From Siphonodentalium dalli (taxonomy: Eukaryota > Mollusca > Scaphopoda > Gadilida > Siphonodentaliidae), in NCBI GenBank assembly GCA_032622095.1, contig CP136062.1, forward strand, positions 197,541,887-197,605,886: DNA of 64,000 nt, given 5' to 3'. Positions 10,979 to 22,365 of this stretch are shown here, piece by piece. The notes below the pieces were generated by a model. The model was not told the origin of the DNA, ran no database searches, and saw only the letters and a program-made list of their open reading frames with translations. Position 1 is the first letter of the stretch; each line of letters starts with the position of its first letter. Made by a program: the position numbers and the translations under genes.

Positions 10979-12350
10979 TCTACTATTCTTTGAAATAGAT
11001 GCAGGCTAATCACTGTCTTAAAGGTAGAATAATCCTCAAAACTCTTGTGCCCCTTATCTAGATTATACCATGCTTTTATTGCATTGCACATGAGTGTTTT
11101 CTTAATTTGAGGGTTAGTCTCTGGCACGAAGTAATTTCAGCTACTAAATCTTGTATCATGTGTATGTATCTGGTTAACCCTTTACCCAACAAACCGGCCA
11201 AAAACGGCCAAATAAAGCTGCAACAGCCTAAATTATCTTGGGTCTGTCTCAATAGAACCATACAAATATGGATATCATTGGAACCGGCTCATTGACCACA
11301 TTGTGATGGTTACAGTTATGCCCTGTGCCAATGCATTCTCTTATATATGCGAGTCGACCATAGGTCGCCTCGCATATATAAGAGAATGCATTGGTCAAAA
11401 AAATCTTTATTTAACACTTTTTACCATTTTTTCTTACATTCTTTAACAATTTTATAATTTTTAATGTGTTAAGCCAATGCATTCTCTTATATATGCGAGG
11501 CGACCTATGGTCGACTCGCATATATAAGAGAATGCATTGGCACAGGGCCCTTCTGTTGGGTAAAGGGTTAACTAAATTGAAGTCTTGTAACAAGTAAGAT
11601 AGATTGTCACTTGTCCTAGTTTTATGCAGAAGTAGCAGAATTCTATTTTCAACTCTATGTTTTACCGGTAACCATTTACTTCTCTAAACTCATTAACTGT
11701 AATACTGTGACGATCCTTCAAATCTAAAATAAATCTATCATTTTGTTTTGTGCTACTTGTAGTTTGTTTTTATAGGTGGCAACAAGACCAAAATGCCATG
11801 CTAATTTGGCATAATCCATGTGACACTGAATGAGGGCCGTTACAAGTAATTTCTTAGTGTGTCTGTTTAGATATTCTCTTGTTCGATACAAAAATTTCAA
11901 TCTGCTGTTCACTTTTTTAAGAACTGACACTGCCATGATTTCACCAGATAGAGTGTTGTCTAGTGTGATTCCAAAAATATTTAACTTTTCCACCTGTATA
12001 ATAGTGTAATCATCTAGTTTTACTGAGCAGTTGTCCATTGATTTCAGACTTTTCCGGGTTCCAAATAAGATGGATTCAGTTTTACCCGGATGAATAGAGA
12101 GCTTTGATATGATAAACCAGTTGTTAAGGAGGTTAAGCTCTTTAGTGAGTACCTTCTCAATAACTTTAGGGTCCCGTTGAGAATAGATGAGACATGAGTC
12201 ATCAGCATATAGCAAGAGACGACATGTAACGGCTGTGATTGCATCATTCATATATACTAAGAACATTAGCGGTCCTAGAAAACAGCCCCGATGCACTCCA
12301 CATGTAATATCAGTTTTGCCAGAGTAGGTTCCACTAATATTTCCGCACAT
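10979..12350 (-). pseudogene. LINE reverse transcriptase, C-terminal part, split by a MITE
   Basis: The minus strand encodes typical non-LTR reverse transcriptase blocks: CGVHRGCFLGPLMFLVYMND (motif B region), LLLYADDSCLIYS (YADD active site), LNNWFIISKLSIHPGKTE, VLKKVNSRLKFLYR and ALIQCHMDYAKLAW. Downstream, after frameshifts, the frame resumes on the far side of the MITE with THDTRFSS, NYFVPETN, CNAIKAWYNL and ends FQRIVD-stop at about 10979. The N-terminal endonuclease and finger domains are missing. Frameshifts, an in-frame TGA and the MITE at 11178-11567 show it is dead. It is a Jockey-supergroup type of LINE; the clade is not certain. Confidence 0.85.
11178..11567 (+). mobile_element. 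Nested-palindrome MITE, family P, copy 1
   Basis: Bordered by TTAA on both sides (11174-11177, 11568-11571), with inverted ends CCCTTTACCCAACA and TGTTGGGTAAAGGG. Inside are two 67-bp near-perfect palindromes (11328-11394 and 11474-11540) that are reverse complements of each other. Each has an arm starting CCAATGCATTCTCTTATATA and a GACC-ATA-GGTC core. The left side carries about 130 bp more than the right. TTAA duplication with CCC...GGG ends is the piggyBac pattern. It sits inside the LINE reverse transcriptase frame. Confidence 0.85.
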
Positions 12351-12359
12351 AGTCCTCTT

Positions 12360-12440
12360 AGAGTCGACTCATTCATTAATCGATATTGTGACGAAAACGC
12401 TCTCATTTTCAGCACATATCGACTCAAACTAAGGCGATTC
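12360..12440. repeat. Short dispersed repeat
   Basis: The block containing CTCTCATTTTCAGCACAT and ATCGACTCAAA is shared with 33290-33390. It lies between the LINE and the recombinase relic. Its nature is unknown. Confidence 0.5.
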
Positions 12441-12638
12441 TAATCAGATTATCTACCCAAAACCGAGTTATATTATTATATGTTTTTAATAATGAGGCTG
12501 AGGTCTGTCGTATACGATAGACTGAGTATTTTATGAAGTATTAAGTATTTATTAATTAGCGATGGCGAATTGTGTTGTTCCACAGGAAGACAATATTAAC
12601 ATAAATATATCGTTTTTATTAAAATATAGCAGTAAATT

Positions 12639-13339
12639 TTATTCTTGTGAACTTTGGGAACACTGTGAGGAACTTGTGGCGACTTCACAGTATTGTCTCT
12701 TTCTACTTGGAATTATATTTATACATATATTGTTCCTCCATGTATTGTTGCCCCAGATAACAAGTCCTTGCAGTCCGGTTTCAGTTGACTCATATTTGTG
12801 TGAACTTCTTGAGGTACTGGTAGAACATGTACTTGCCGATGTCAAATGGTTCTTATGTATGCTTAACTCTCCGGATTGTCTAGGAACAAGAACTCTTGTT
12901 ATGTCCCGCACTGCTTCTTGCTGTTGGGCCACAGACGGCACCGAGTACTCGTTAATAGTTTGCAATGATTTCCACCCACCTAATTGCGGAACCGCCTCCC
13001 AACACTAGAGCGGTAGCGAATGTCTTCCGCGCAGAGTGATTAACTTTCCTTCCGTTTAGGTCGGCTTTGGCGGCCATTGTTGACATCATCTTACCAAGCT
13101 TGTCTTTTCCGATAGGTTGGTACGATTACCAAACCATTAGTGGTAGGATTCGAAAGTGGTCGGAGATAGAACCTAGCTTCTGCGTGATTTGTGTCAATTG
13201 GTCGGTGAACCATGTAAGATGTGTATGCTGCAACAGGACAGTGTTGGTTGGAAAACATTTTTGGAGTGATTGCACGATAATCGCCATTATTTGCACCAGT
13301 TCTTGATTTGGTACATCTCTCGGGAAATAGAAAATTCAA
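12639..13339 (-). pseudogene. Crypton-type tyrosine recombinase (DUF3504-like), C-terminal part
   Basis: Minus-strand blocks in order: CTKSRTGANNGDYRAITPKM, FSNQHCPVAAYTSYMVHRP and ARFYLRPL (13339-13091), then in another frame LNGRKVNHSARKT (to 13021), then in a third VPQLGGWKSLQTINEYS (ending about 12942). NHSARKT holds the HxxR box of tyrosine recombinases. The W of GGWKS fills the usual His/Trp position, and the Tyr of NEYS (codon at 12947-12945) is the expected nucleophile. This order and spacing match KIAA1958-like/Crypton proteins. At least two frameshifts make it a pseudogene. The N-terminal part and the first catalytic Arg were not found. Confidence 0.8.
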
Positions 13340-13449
13340 TCTGTTAGAAATGATCGATTAAATTATGAATTTAATAGAACAAGAAAGGTTCACAAATTAA
13401 AGAAGGCACGTATAACTGTGCAAACATATCCGTTTGCTGTTATAGTTTG

Positions 13450-13780
13450 AATTTTTTTATGTTTATTTATTCATTTATGGTTTATATGTCCATGTTTGTT
13501 TAGTGTTTTTTGTTATTTGTTTTCGTATTACAACATAAACATTCTTCGTATCGTTATGTATATAAATGGGTTAAATATCTCATCGTTAAACTCCAAATAT
13601 TCCTTTCCGAATTTTTTTTTTTTTATCTATTCATTTGTGGTTTATTTGTCCATGTTTGTTTAGTGTATAGTTTGTTTTGGTCATTTGTTGATTTCGTATT
13701 TAACAAAAAATTCTTTGTATCGTCATATATATAAATGGGTTCATTTACTCACCGTTAAATTCCATATATTCCTTAACGTC
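13450..13780. repeat. Tandem duplication, period about 163 bp
   Basis: TTTGTCCATGTTTGTTTAGTG and the following TATATAAATGGGTT...CCGTTAAA blocks occur twice (around 13465 and 13628). T-rich; no coding. Confidence 0.7.
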
Positions 13781-14267
13781 CGACGTGGTCTTCATATTGA
13801 TGTCACCCCATTTCAACTAACAGTGTTCTTGTCTACCTCTTAGACCAAAGAACTTTCCTACGTTAAGCCATATTCTGGATTACCTAAAACTATAGAATGT
13901 AATGCATCACTTTTAATTTATGAAGTTATTGTAAAATTGATTGCTTTTCATTTCAGTGCCACATCGTTTTTGTTATATTCTTATACCGAATTGCTATCAT
14001 TATAGTTGTCCCAGTATGTTGAGGCTGTCAAATTTCTAACTTATATGAACTGATAATTTATTGACACTCAATGGCAGAATTTACAGTTACCTAGAATAGA
14101 ACTTCAATGTTGAAACATGTTCAAATCTATATGGACGAATAACTTAGTTACTTATCTGATCCTAACACGTGTTTCTTGTATAGTATATCGTATATCGATC
14201 TCTTCCTTTGTCAACACTTCCGCTCTATTTGTTTTACTTCCTGGTCCCAAACTCTTTAGGACCATTC

Positions 14268-14850
14268 TTCCGTTACGTGTGTGACATTCAGAGAGTTTTT
14301 TTGTTCTTTTTATAGCCACAGCTTCAAAACTAATCAACCTGATGCTGATGTTTAACACTCAAATTATCAACTTGGCTCCACTCTATACTTATTCGAAAGA
14401 TTGATCACTTATTGCACATTATTGTGCACGGACAATTTATATGCCCGTTGCGTGTGTGACCCCAGAATAGTATGCTTTTTATGACACCCCATTTGCTCAT
14501 AGAATTGCTGTGAATTTTTAAATTATGACTGGTTTAAAATTATTTATATCTATTTGGGACATACTCAATTTTGGGGGGAAAATGTTACTTCGCGTGATTT
14601 TATCTGTAGTGTTTCTTGAAACAGCCTTTTAAATCATTTTAGCTGCGTTACGTGTGTGACATGAAAAACGTTACGTGTGTGACCTTCTGAAAAAATATGT
14701 TATCCAATTAGGGAGATCCAATGAAATGTTTTAATCCAAAACACTTTCATTGGGTCAGTAAATAAATCTGATGTTCATGGATACTGAGGTGTCTTGAAGC
14801 AATTTCAGACCTAGAGTCTTTTAAAAAATGTTACGTGTATGACACGTTTC
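14268..14850. repeat. Cluster of GTTACGTGTGTGAC motifs
   Basis: The 14-mer or close variants occur near 14272, 14449, 14648, 14668 and 14829. Another lies at 18305 and an inverted variant (GTCACGCACGTA) near 18145. They lie on both sides of the minus-strand transposase relic at 16485-17780. That placement fits sub-terminal binding sites of its transposon, but this is inferred. Confidence 0.6.
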
Positions 14851-14880
14851 TGTACTCCCGTAACATAACCAGGTTGGTTG

Positions 14881-15010
14881 ATGGGTTTATATTGGGTTTT
14901 TTAAAGTTCCCACACTTAAAGCTTGTTTAACTGTGAACTCATTGATTGGGTTTATATTGGGTTTTCAAAAGTTCCCACACTTAAAGCTTGTTTAACTGTG
15001 AACTCATTGG
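14881..15010. repeat. 65-bp perfect-type tandem duplication
   Basis: Two adjacent copies, from GGGTTTATATTGGG at 14883 and at 14948, nearly identical through AACTGTGAACTCATTG. Likely a recent slippage or unequal-exchange event. Confidence 0.85.
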
Positions 15011-16020
15011 CCGAGAGATATAAAGTTCTACTATGTGCAGTGAAACCGTCAACCCTCGGTGGGAAACTGACCACTCCACCAGATTAAGTTCAGAGTTAAT
15101 GGAGGAAAAGATGGTTGGAGGGTGGACCCGAGACATGGAGGCCCCCTAAAATGGAAACATATCAACAAAACTTGTAAATCTTAACACTTGTTTTGTACTA
15201 TCTACACTGTTCGTAAAAAGATGTTTGTTTACATCCGATACATATGAGTTATATAGGCTTTGGATCAGTTGATACTTGTCGTACCACACTTTTCATTCCT
15301 TGAGCAGGACTGAAAAACTAATACATACCTCATGTAGAATGCATTTATCTGCTTTTAGTTTTTCAGAACAGGGAACAAATTAGAGACAATTAAACAACCA
15401 GTGAATTTGGAATACAAGTCACTTCGGGCACGGAGACTATACCACCAGCTTCCATTGTTTAAACACTAAGGAGATGTTAATGCAATTCTGAACACAATGG
15501 TTGAATTTTAAGTTTATTTTCAATCAGATATAAAATTTGTAACTCAGAGATCACGAGGGATGTAAGAATTTTGTGACTTAATTGTTTTGTAATCCCAAGA
15601 AGATTCTTGTACATGTATAACTGGAAACTTACACACATGCACATGTATGGTGTGCATACTGGATATTTACAAATTTGAGATCTATTTTCATGCTAGATCT
15701 TAGTTAAAAAAAATTAGTAATGATAATTCTACCTTCGTTGAGAGTCAGATCCCAAGATTTACAAAAGTGACTGATGTGTCAACGTTAACAATGTTTGCGA
15801 AGGAAAAAATGAGTAAAATAAATATTTCAATCATTAGACACGTTTGCACAAGTTTTCCAGCTTACAACTGTGACAGACTTGTGTTTGCAAGATAGTAACC
15901 TGAGCTACCGTGATGTAAAACTAGACCGCACTGCAGCTGCGTGGTTTTACATCAAAGATGAAAGCATGACTTCAGTCTACCAGGAAATTCTGGCCGGCCT
16001 CAGATTCTAGGGCCAATCGA
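15011..16020. other. No gene recognised
   Basis: AT-rich sequence within the inferred transposon. It includes a short inverted GATGTAAAAC pair near 15912 and 15947. No coding frame supported. Confidence 0.45.
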
Positions 16021-16021
16021 A

Positions 16022-16428
16022 ATACTCTATCAAACAAATTTAAATTACACACATTGCCGTTCACTCAGTAAACACCAATATTTCAACTACCTAACCAAGC
16101 TGTTTACCCGAGCTGTTTCCATATCATAATATGGACATGATATAACTAACTATTGAGTTACTACGAGTTGTAAATTTGCATATGACTTGTAAACTCAACT
16201 ATTAAAATTCCATGCGCTGTCACTCATGACATGTTTCAATTGACTTATCCACGACGATGACTTGCGATTAGCTGATTTCAAATAAGGAATCGACAATGTC
16301 AACAAACGTTGACTACTAAAATTATTTCTACACCGGCGAGTGGGGAAAATGCTGGTTAGGTAGTTGAAATATTGATGTTTACAGAGTATGTGAACATAGT
16401 GTAATTTAAATTGTTTTGACAGCATATG
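16022..16428. mobile_element. MITE-like inverted-repeat element
   Basis: Arms of about 75 bp (16022-16100 and 16349-16428) are inverted copies. AATATTTCAACTACCTAACC in the left arm is complemented by GGTTAGGTAGTTGAAATATT in the right, and AAATTTAAATTACAC matches GTGTAATTTAAATT. The roughly 250-bp centre has no convincing coding. It lies just downstream of the transposase relic. Confidence 0.65.
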
Positions 16429-16484
16429 ATGTCGGGCCGAAGAATCTGTGCACGGCAAGAATTAGACTATCAGTATTATCAGTA

Positions 16485-17780
16485 TTATATATTGAGGCTT
16501 GGGAAGCGGAAGTTATCTCTATTATTTACAACAATAGGAGGAGTTATCTTACAAACAATATTTTCAATGTTATAAAATATTTTATCTGCTTCTTCTGGCC
16601 ACTTCCATGCTTTCATACCAGCCTTGTGCATCACATTCACCTCATAATCTTTTTCAACAATTTTGGTCACTTCACCTGGGAATTTGTTCCCAAGGTAATT
16701 AACAAGCACCCAATCACTCATATGCACAGTTAGTTCACACTCAGTCTCACACTCACTCTCATTATCAGATACATCAAAGTCTAACTCAAATATAGGCTTC
16801 TGTTCTCCTGATGTCAGAAAGCAAGTAAGTTTACCTTCGGCAACAGCAGTGATCCTATGAGCTGTGGAATTACCTACAATTGGTGGAACATTATCCCATG
16901 GGTTATTTGTATGTACAAATGAATCAATCTCCGCCTGTGATATATACATAAATGTAGTTGAAGGCATAAGTTCCTTAGCCAGTCTAAAGAAATCATATGC
17001 ATTTTGCACAACAATGTTACCCTGAATCATTGATTTTTCACGCACAAGTGACTTACACCGTCCACTAATACCACCCACGACTCATTTGCCATATGATATG
17101 GCGAAATATTGCCACTCAAATGGTTTGCCAAACTTAGATGCAAGTAGAAACAGTGTTTTGGCCATAAAACGATTCTTGAATTCTGAAGATGGCCCATCAC
17201 TGAAAATGATTTCTTGTACACATTTCGAATTTTCATTACATATCATGTCATATAACTTGAATAGGAAGGTGATGACAGTGTCCTTGTTTTTGTTGACGGA
17301 ATCCGAGCACACGACATGTTTTACAACCTCCATTCAAGAAAACGGCAATTGTGAAAAACAGAACGCTACCACGAGACCACAGCGCACTTTGAACTTCATT
17401 CTGGTAGCAACAACTATAGTTCATTGCGCAATCTATCTGCACTATTCCCGTATTTTTATTTAACTGTAATTTTTTTAATTCACTGCTTGGATACGTTTTC
17501 CTCTGAAATGCTCTTGTGCTTTAGACCAAGAGCAAAGCAAATCATTGAGAAGATTAACTTCATTACCCTCATGGAACACTTTTGTAATCCTTATGTCATC
17601 CTCCTCCCACTGAGGCCAACATACTATTTTATTTTTGAGATTGTAATTTGTCTGAAACAGTTTCCCATTCTTGAATTTTAAACATTTTCCATTCCAACAC
17701 TTTGAATAGAAATCTCCATGAGAACATAGACAAATAGACAAAATAGACAACCAATGAAAATGGTCACATGAAAATAACAA
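16485..17780 (-). pseudogene. DNA transposase-like protein, frameshifted
   Basis: Minus-strand blocks in order: YNLKNKIVCWPQWEEDD and LCSWSKAQEHFRGKRIQAVN (17780-17475), IDCAMNYSCCYQNEVQSALW (17442-17380), HVVCSDSVNKNKDTVITFLF and IIFSDGPSSEFKNRF (17333-17150), WQYFAISYGK, then GGISGRCKSLVREKSMIQGN and TFMYISQAEIDSFVHTNNPW (17078-16900). I recall a widespread uncharacterised family in fish, cnidarians and molluscs with the same ID-x-A-x-N-[YF]-x-C-x-[YW]-Q-x-E-[IV]-QSA-x-W, SDG-x-x-S-x-FKN and G-x-x-DG-x-GG pattern, probably an RNase-H-fold transposase. Three frame changes (near 17460, 17335 and 17080) show decay. The superfamily name is not assigned. Confidence 0.6.
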
Positions 17781-17887
17781 AGTCGCATGATCAAAACAAA
17801 TGAGTTAACCCCCAGAATGCCGGAAGTCTCACAGACTCATGTTTGACTGCATTCTTCCGTTGATGATAACTTCTCAAGTTTTAGCTC

Positions 17888-18082
17888 CTATTTAATATGT
17901 GATATGTCAAAATGTTCAGTAAACACTCCAGATAAGGAGCTCGATGTTGTCATCCATGTATTACCTATGGCAGGTTTTTTTTCTGAAATAGGGGAACTTT
18001 TATCAAATATCCCTTTGTATGTGGCTGTCTCACACATGTATTGATATGAAGATAAATCCTTCTTCTTTGGTTTCTTCTTCAC
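17888..18082 (-). pseudogene. Possible N-terminal piece of the transposase relic
   Basis: A minus-strand open frame starting with lysine-rich KKKPKKKDLSSYQYMCETA lies directly upstream of the transposase blocks. It may be an N-terminal fragment or chance. No motif identifies it. Confidence 0.2.
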
Positions 18083-18318
18083 AATTCCAAAACAAAAGAA
18101 TGGAAAACAATTACAAAAAAAGGCCCGATGAAGACTTAATTTGACATGTCACGCACGTAGTGCGGGGTTTTAATATGATAAATACGACAAAACTCTTAAA
18201 CATTTTAATTGAAAGTTGAACCATCTGATGAAGTCAGAGAATATGCAAAATCTAAGCCTGATGGCAATTATTATAAACGCTACAGAAACATCATCGTTAA
18301 AATCGTTACGTGTGTGAC

Positions 18319-20092
18319 GACCAGTTCACGATAATGAAAGATGATTTTTTTACAAACGATAATCCAAAAGATAAATATGTCTATATTCAGTCAATTCAGT
18401 GTACCAATTACCGCGAAATATACTATGACATAGGTGTCAGTTGATCATCCTAGAGTTAATAGGCTGGCTGTGTAAAATGGCAAATGTTACCTCTATTTAT
18501 CATAAATTAGTCATTAACTCAAATAGAGCATAAAATTCCTATGCAATATGGATAAGCAATGGTTTTTAACTCTCTGAAATCAGCTGAGCACACACTTTAA
18601 ATAAAACACTAGACCATTTTTGGTCCTAGCATGGGAGAATCGGCCTTTAGTTGTTTTCTCTTCGCCTCCAGCACGCGTCTTGTACATGGCTAAATGCAGT
18701 GTCCGTCTTAATGCAGATGGTTGCTTTCTGTTCTCGCAAATGCCTGTCCAAACTTTATATCACAGACGCCAGGCTAGCAGGTTCGTATTCTTCATTCTAC
18801 TTCTTTATTCCTATAATAAAATAAGGAAAGAAAAGTGAATTGAATATCCAAAGCGACAGAATGTTAATTTTAAAACAGCAATTAGACATTGAAGTACAGT
18901 TTTAAGACTCGACATTGTGACTTCCAATGTGAATATCAGCAGCTTGAGCAGGCATGCATTCATGAATCATGGGGTGGGGATAACAATAACAAGATATGAA
19001 AATGTCAAACATTAAAATTAATAACTGGCCTCTAACGGTCAGTATGGCGCATCAGCTCGTTGGTAATACGGATATATTTAAATTTTAAAACTCACCGAGA
19101 ATGAATCTTGCAAGAAGGTTATCCTATTCTGATGACGGCATGTCGTGTATATCTCTTAACTCGTTGATTTCTCTTTCCCAATCATGGAATAGTTTCACAT
19201 CTCCCTTTGTTTTATAGGGCGTAATCTTGTTAACACTATCCTTTAAGAAGTTGTCACAATATTCATCGCTGACGGTCATGAATCTGTTACTAATACTAGT
19301 GTTAGTGTTAACATTAGGAATTGGATCAACTGTGTCAAGTTATTGGTATCTCCGTGGCGATTCATTTGAAATATGCCGTTTCCAATCTGTTCATGTTCTG
19401 AGCCGATAATTCTTCTAATATCAAACTATCGTCTGCCAGCACTGTAAGATATCTTCCGTAGAACAAATATTTTTTGCCGAGCTAAATACGCAGTTGACCA
19501 TGATCAAAGATAGTGCGGAATGCCAATTACTGGTGAGTTTAACCTGTTAACGTTGCAATCGCGTATGACGTCATTTACGTTACCTTGACTTATTAGTCAC
19601 GTTTTCTACTTATGGTCCGAATTTTGTTTACTTATTGGCCGTGTTTTCTACTTATTGGCCGACATTTTATTAGTTATGATGCAGGTAGCTTTCTACTTGT
19701 TGCGGCCGAATAACCTGTAGCTAATTAATAAAAGCATATAATGTGCGGATTTTCGGGAAAACAGGCTGCGTAATTCAGATTAAAATAATGCCGATATGGG
19801 CTTATTTGTGCTTTTGAAATAAGTTCAATATGAGCTTATCTTCAGGAGAACATGCTGTATAAGGCCACTACTGGCTTATTTCAAAATCAGATAAGTCCAA
19901 TATGAACCCAGCCAATATATAGGTATAATATGAACCTATTTGCGCAATTATAATTATGTTGCACATGCTCATTTGTCGGAACCGGAGACCTGTGTTCGTT
20001 GCTTTTTGCTCGCTTAACATCGTGCATAAGTCTTCTAAATAATTTATCAACTTCCCAGGCGGTACTAATGAATAAGTTAAGAGTTGATGCCG
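18319..20092. other. Non-coding stretch with a dispersed repeat
   Basis: No gene recognised. At 19731-19890 a block with AATGCCGATATGGGCTTATT, AATATGAGCTTAT and CAGGAGAACATGCTG recurs at 63445-63545. Its GATAATGTGCGG and TTTTCGGGA ends recur near 33405-33430. Confidence 0.6.
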
Positions 20093-20543
20093 TCAGCAAT
20101 GAATTCTCCCTTCGTTCCACTTGCTGCTTACATTATTATATTGAATGATCCTTGTCACTACAATAATACTTTCGACATTATAACTTTGGCGATTGGTCAC
20201 ATGGACAATCCACCATCGCATGACTCGTATGTCTTTATCTAAATCGTCTTCTGCGTTGGTCAACTGTGACAGTATTCTGTTCCTGTCCAGCAACAATAGT
20301 TCTTATATTGTCAAGTCTTGCCACCTCTTCCCTATCTCCCTCCCGTTTTTGAAAAGGGTCACTTCGACAAACCTGACATATCGAATGTAGAGTAGAGGGC
20401 AGACGGACTTGTTCCCCATGCAGCCTCACATTTGCATTGTACATATCGAAGGTGATCTTCGATCGTTTCAATTTTATTATTGGTTGATAAAAAGAAACTG
20501 TTTTATGCAACCAACACACGTGATATGTAATATTTGTTTGCAC
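20093..20543 (-). CDS. Unrecognised open frames, doubtful
   Basis: Two overlapping minus-strand frames read LRLHGEQV-like text, KREGDREEVARLDNIRT and, in another frame, LLDRNRILSQLTNAEDDLDK. Charged, helix-like composition suggests a former coding exon with a frameshift near 20290. No family recognised and no splice sites judged convincing. Confidence 0.2.
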
Positions 20544-21154
20544 ATTGTATCACCCTAAATGGGTCTTCTTTAACAGGTCTGATGCCTTGAGATGAATTGC
20601 ATAACGGAATGAGTTCCATTGACGTTGAATAATTCTTGAAAACTTGTAGCGTCCATCACCCTGTTAGTTCTTCTGGTGGGTATTCTTCAATTTCCAAACA
20701 CATCTTTATTTGGTGAGTGTTTGTAGAGGTTCGTTTAACTGTAATTCGATCGCTCGATTAGTTATCTACAAGATTTTAATACAAAGATAAGAGTGGTTAC
20801 CCACAACATCACATGCAGTTAATTGGTCAAAATAATTGGTCGCGAATATAATTCCCAACAGAGTTTGGACAAATGATGAAACTGCATAATAGAAAGTTGA
20901 GGATTATCCATTGAGAACTTTCTTCAATCAAAGTTTAAATAGGTCATCCGAAGATATCTCAACTTTATGCTGAGCATTCTCGGATTTATTCCTTGTTATT
21001 TACAATTTATATGGCATACGTTATAAGTTATTATTTACAATATTGTATACATTGTAGACAATCAATCTATGTATACATATAATCTTGTTGACGAAGTCTT
21101 ATCCATGGGTGTAAGCATTTCTCTGATCTGTTTTTTCGGATGTTGACAATGTGG
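20544..21154. other. No gene recognised
   Basis: AT-rich, with a short local repetition of TATTTACAAT near 20997-21035. Nothing else supported. Confidence 0.45.
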
Positions 21155-21158
21155 TTAA

Positions 21159-21652
21159 AGGTACGGTTGGCCTTGGCGGTGGGTATCCTGTGAAAATATT
21201 TCCACCCGTCAAAAACCGCCACAAACAGAAAGAACAACAAAATGTAGACAGACGTTGTCCGTATACAAATAAGAAATATCGCATAAACAGTATGTTATTG
21301 TCAGCTGTTTGACCATTGTTATGTAAACAAAAGCATAAAAAGTTACTTTTCTGGTGTTTGTTTATATTATGATGGTAAACATAAAGAGCGTTCTTTGTTG
21401 GTGAATTCCTGATATGGAACGAATAAAGAGCGTTAATGCCATTTGTGTGTGATTAGCCAGCAGCATTGTGCTGTCTTCTGTAACACAATCAGGCTCTTGC
21501 TGAGGTAAAATATAGTAAATCTTTATGATATCATGCTGTTTACGCGATGGTCATGGTATATATGAACGAAACTGTATGCGTTTTAATGTTTTTCTGTTTA
21601 CGGTGATTGGAACAAATATGAATATTTTCGACAACTAAGGCCTCACGTGCCC
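21159..21652. mobile_element. TTAA-flanked MITE, family K, copy 2
   Basis: Flanked by TTAA (21155-21158, 21653-21656), with inverted ends AGGTACGGTTGGCCTT and AGGGCACGTGAGGCCTT (complement). The interior shares AAAGAGCGTT, TTTGTGTGTGATTA and AATATGAATATTTTCG with the copies at 5837 and 55060. It is in opposite orientation to the 5837 copy. Confidence 0.7.
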
Positions 21653-21656
21653 TTAA

Positions 21657-22365
21657 CAGTAAGAAACCAATTATTCGGCTAAACTCAGAGGAATATTTGT
21701 ATTTGTTCTTGGTATTCAACTAGTTACTTACCCTAAATTGTCTTGTTGCCAACAACAAATTAAAATCAAGTACCTTTTTCGTTGACTTTTTGGTCTACTT
21801 CCTATGTAAATATATCATACATAATAATGTTAGACTCACAAACAATTGTTTTGCTAGCATAGTAAACAGTACATATCGCCATAATAACTGATGAGCACAT
21901 GTATTAAAGTCGACAGTATGTATTGATCTGGTTTTCTGTTGTATTTTGATCTTCGTGACGTAGAACTTAATTTAGCTCTTAGATGCCTCATATTGACTTT
22001 TGAGAAGATGCGGATCTGCCGAGAGGGAGATTTTAGTTTACTCGGTGTGTGCATATAAATTCCTGTTTTAAGCCAATTACGTGTATATATGGACAATTGA
22101 ATGAAGTTTGTAGGCTGTTGATTTGCAAACATTTTACAAAGCTTCTCTTCCCAAATACATAGCAATGATACAATTGTTCATATCCCCGCAATTGCATATC
22201 ACGGCAAAACCAGACATAAACCCTGTGATTTAAATTCTAGATGACGAATCAGACCTAAGAATAATTCCGAATCAATATATGAAGTGTATTTGTTGAGTAT
22301 TCTTCTGTGTACACCGCACACACATATATACTAATGTAATTGGTAACTATTTTATATATACACCC
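21657..22365. other. No gene recognised
   Basis: AT-rich sequence between a MITE and a LINE 5' region. A minus-strand 103-codon frame at 21854-22165 has no recognisable motif and ordinary AT-rich composition, so it is not called. Confidence 0.45.

Noticed and set aside
11411-11593. A small protein frame shared by three loci (CQCILLYMR...RIYKRMHW)
   Set aside because: It is the translation of the family P palindromes; the similarity reflects the MITE, not a gene.
12562-13008. 148-codon plus-strand frame with hydrophobic stretches
   Set aside because: It is antisense to the Crypton recombinase relic, whose motifs are far more specific.
16195-16458. 87-codon minus-strand frame
   Set aside because: It runs through the inverted-repeat MITE-like element and shows no motif.
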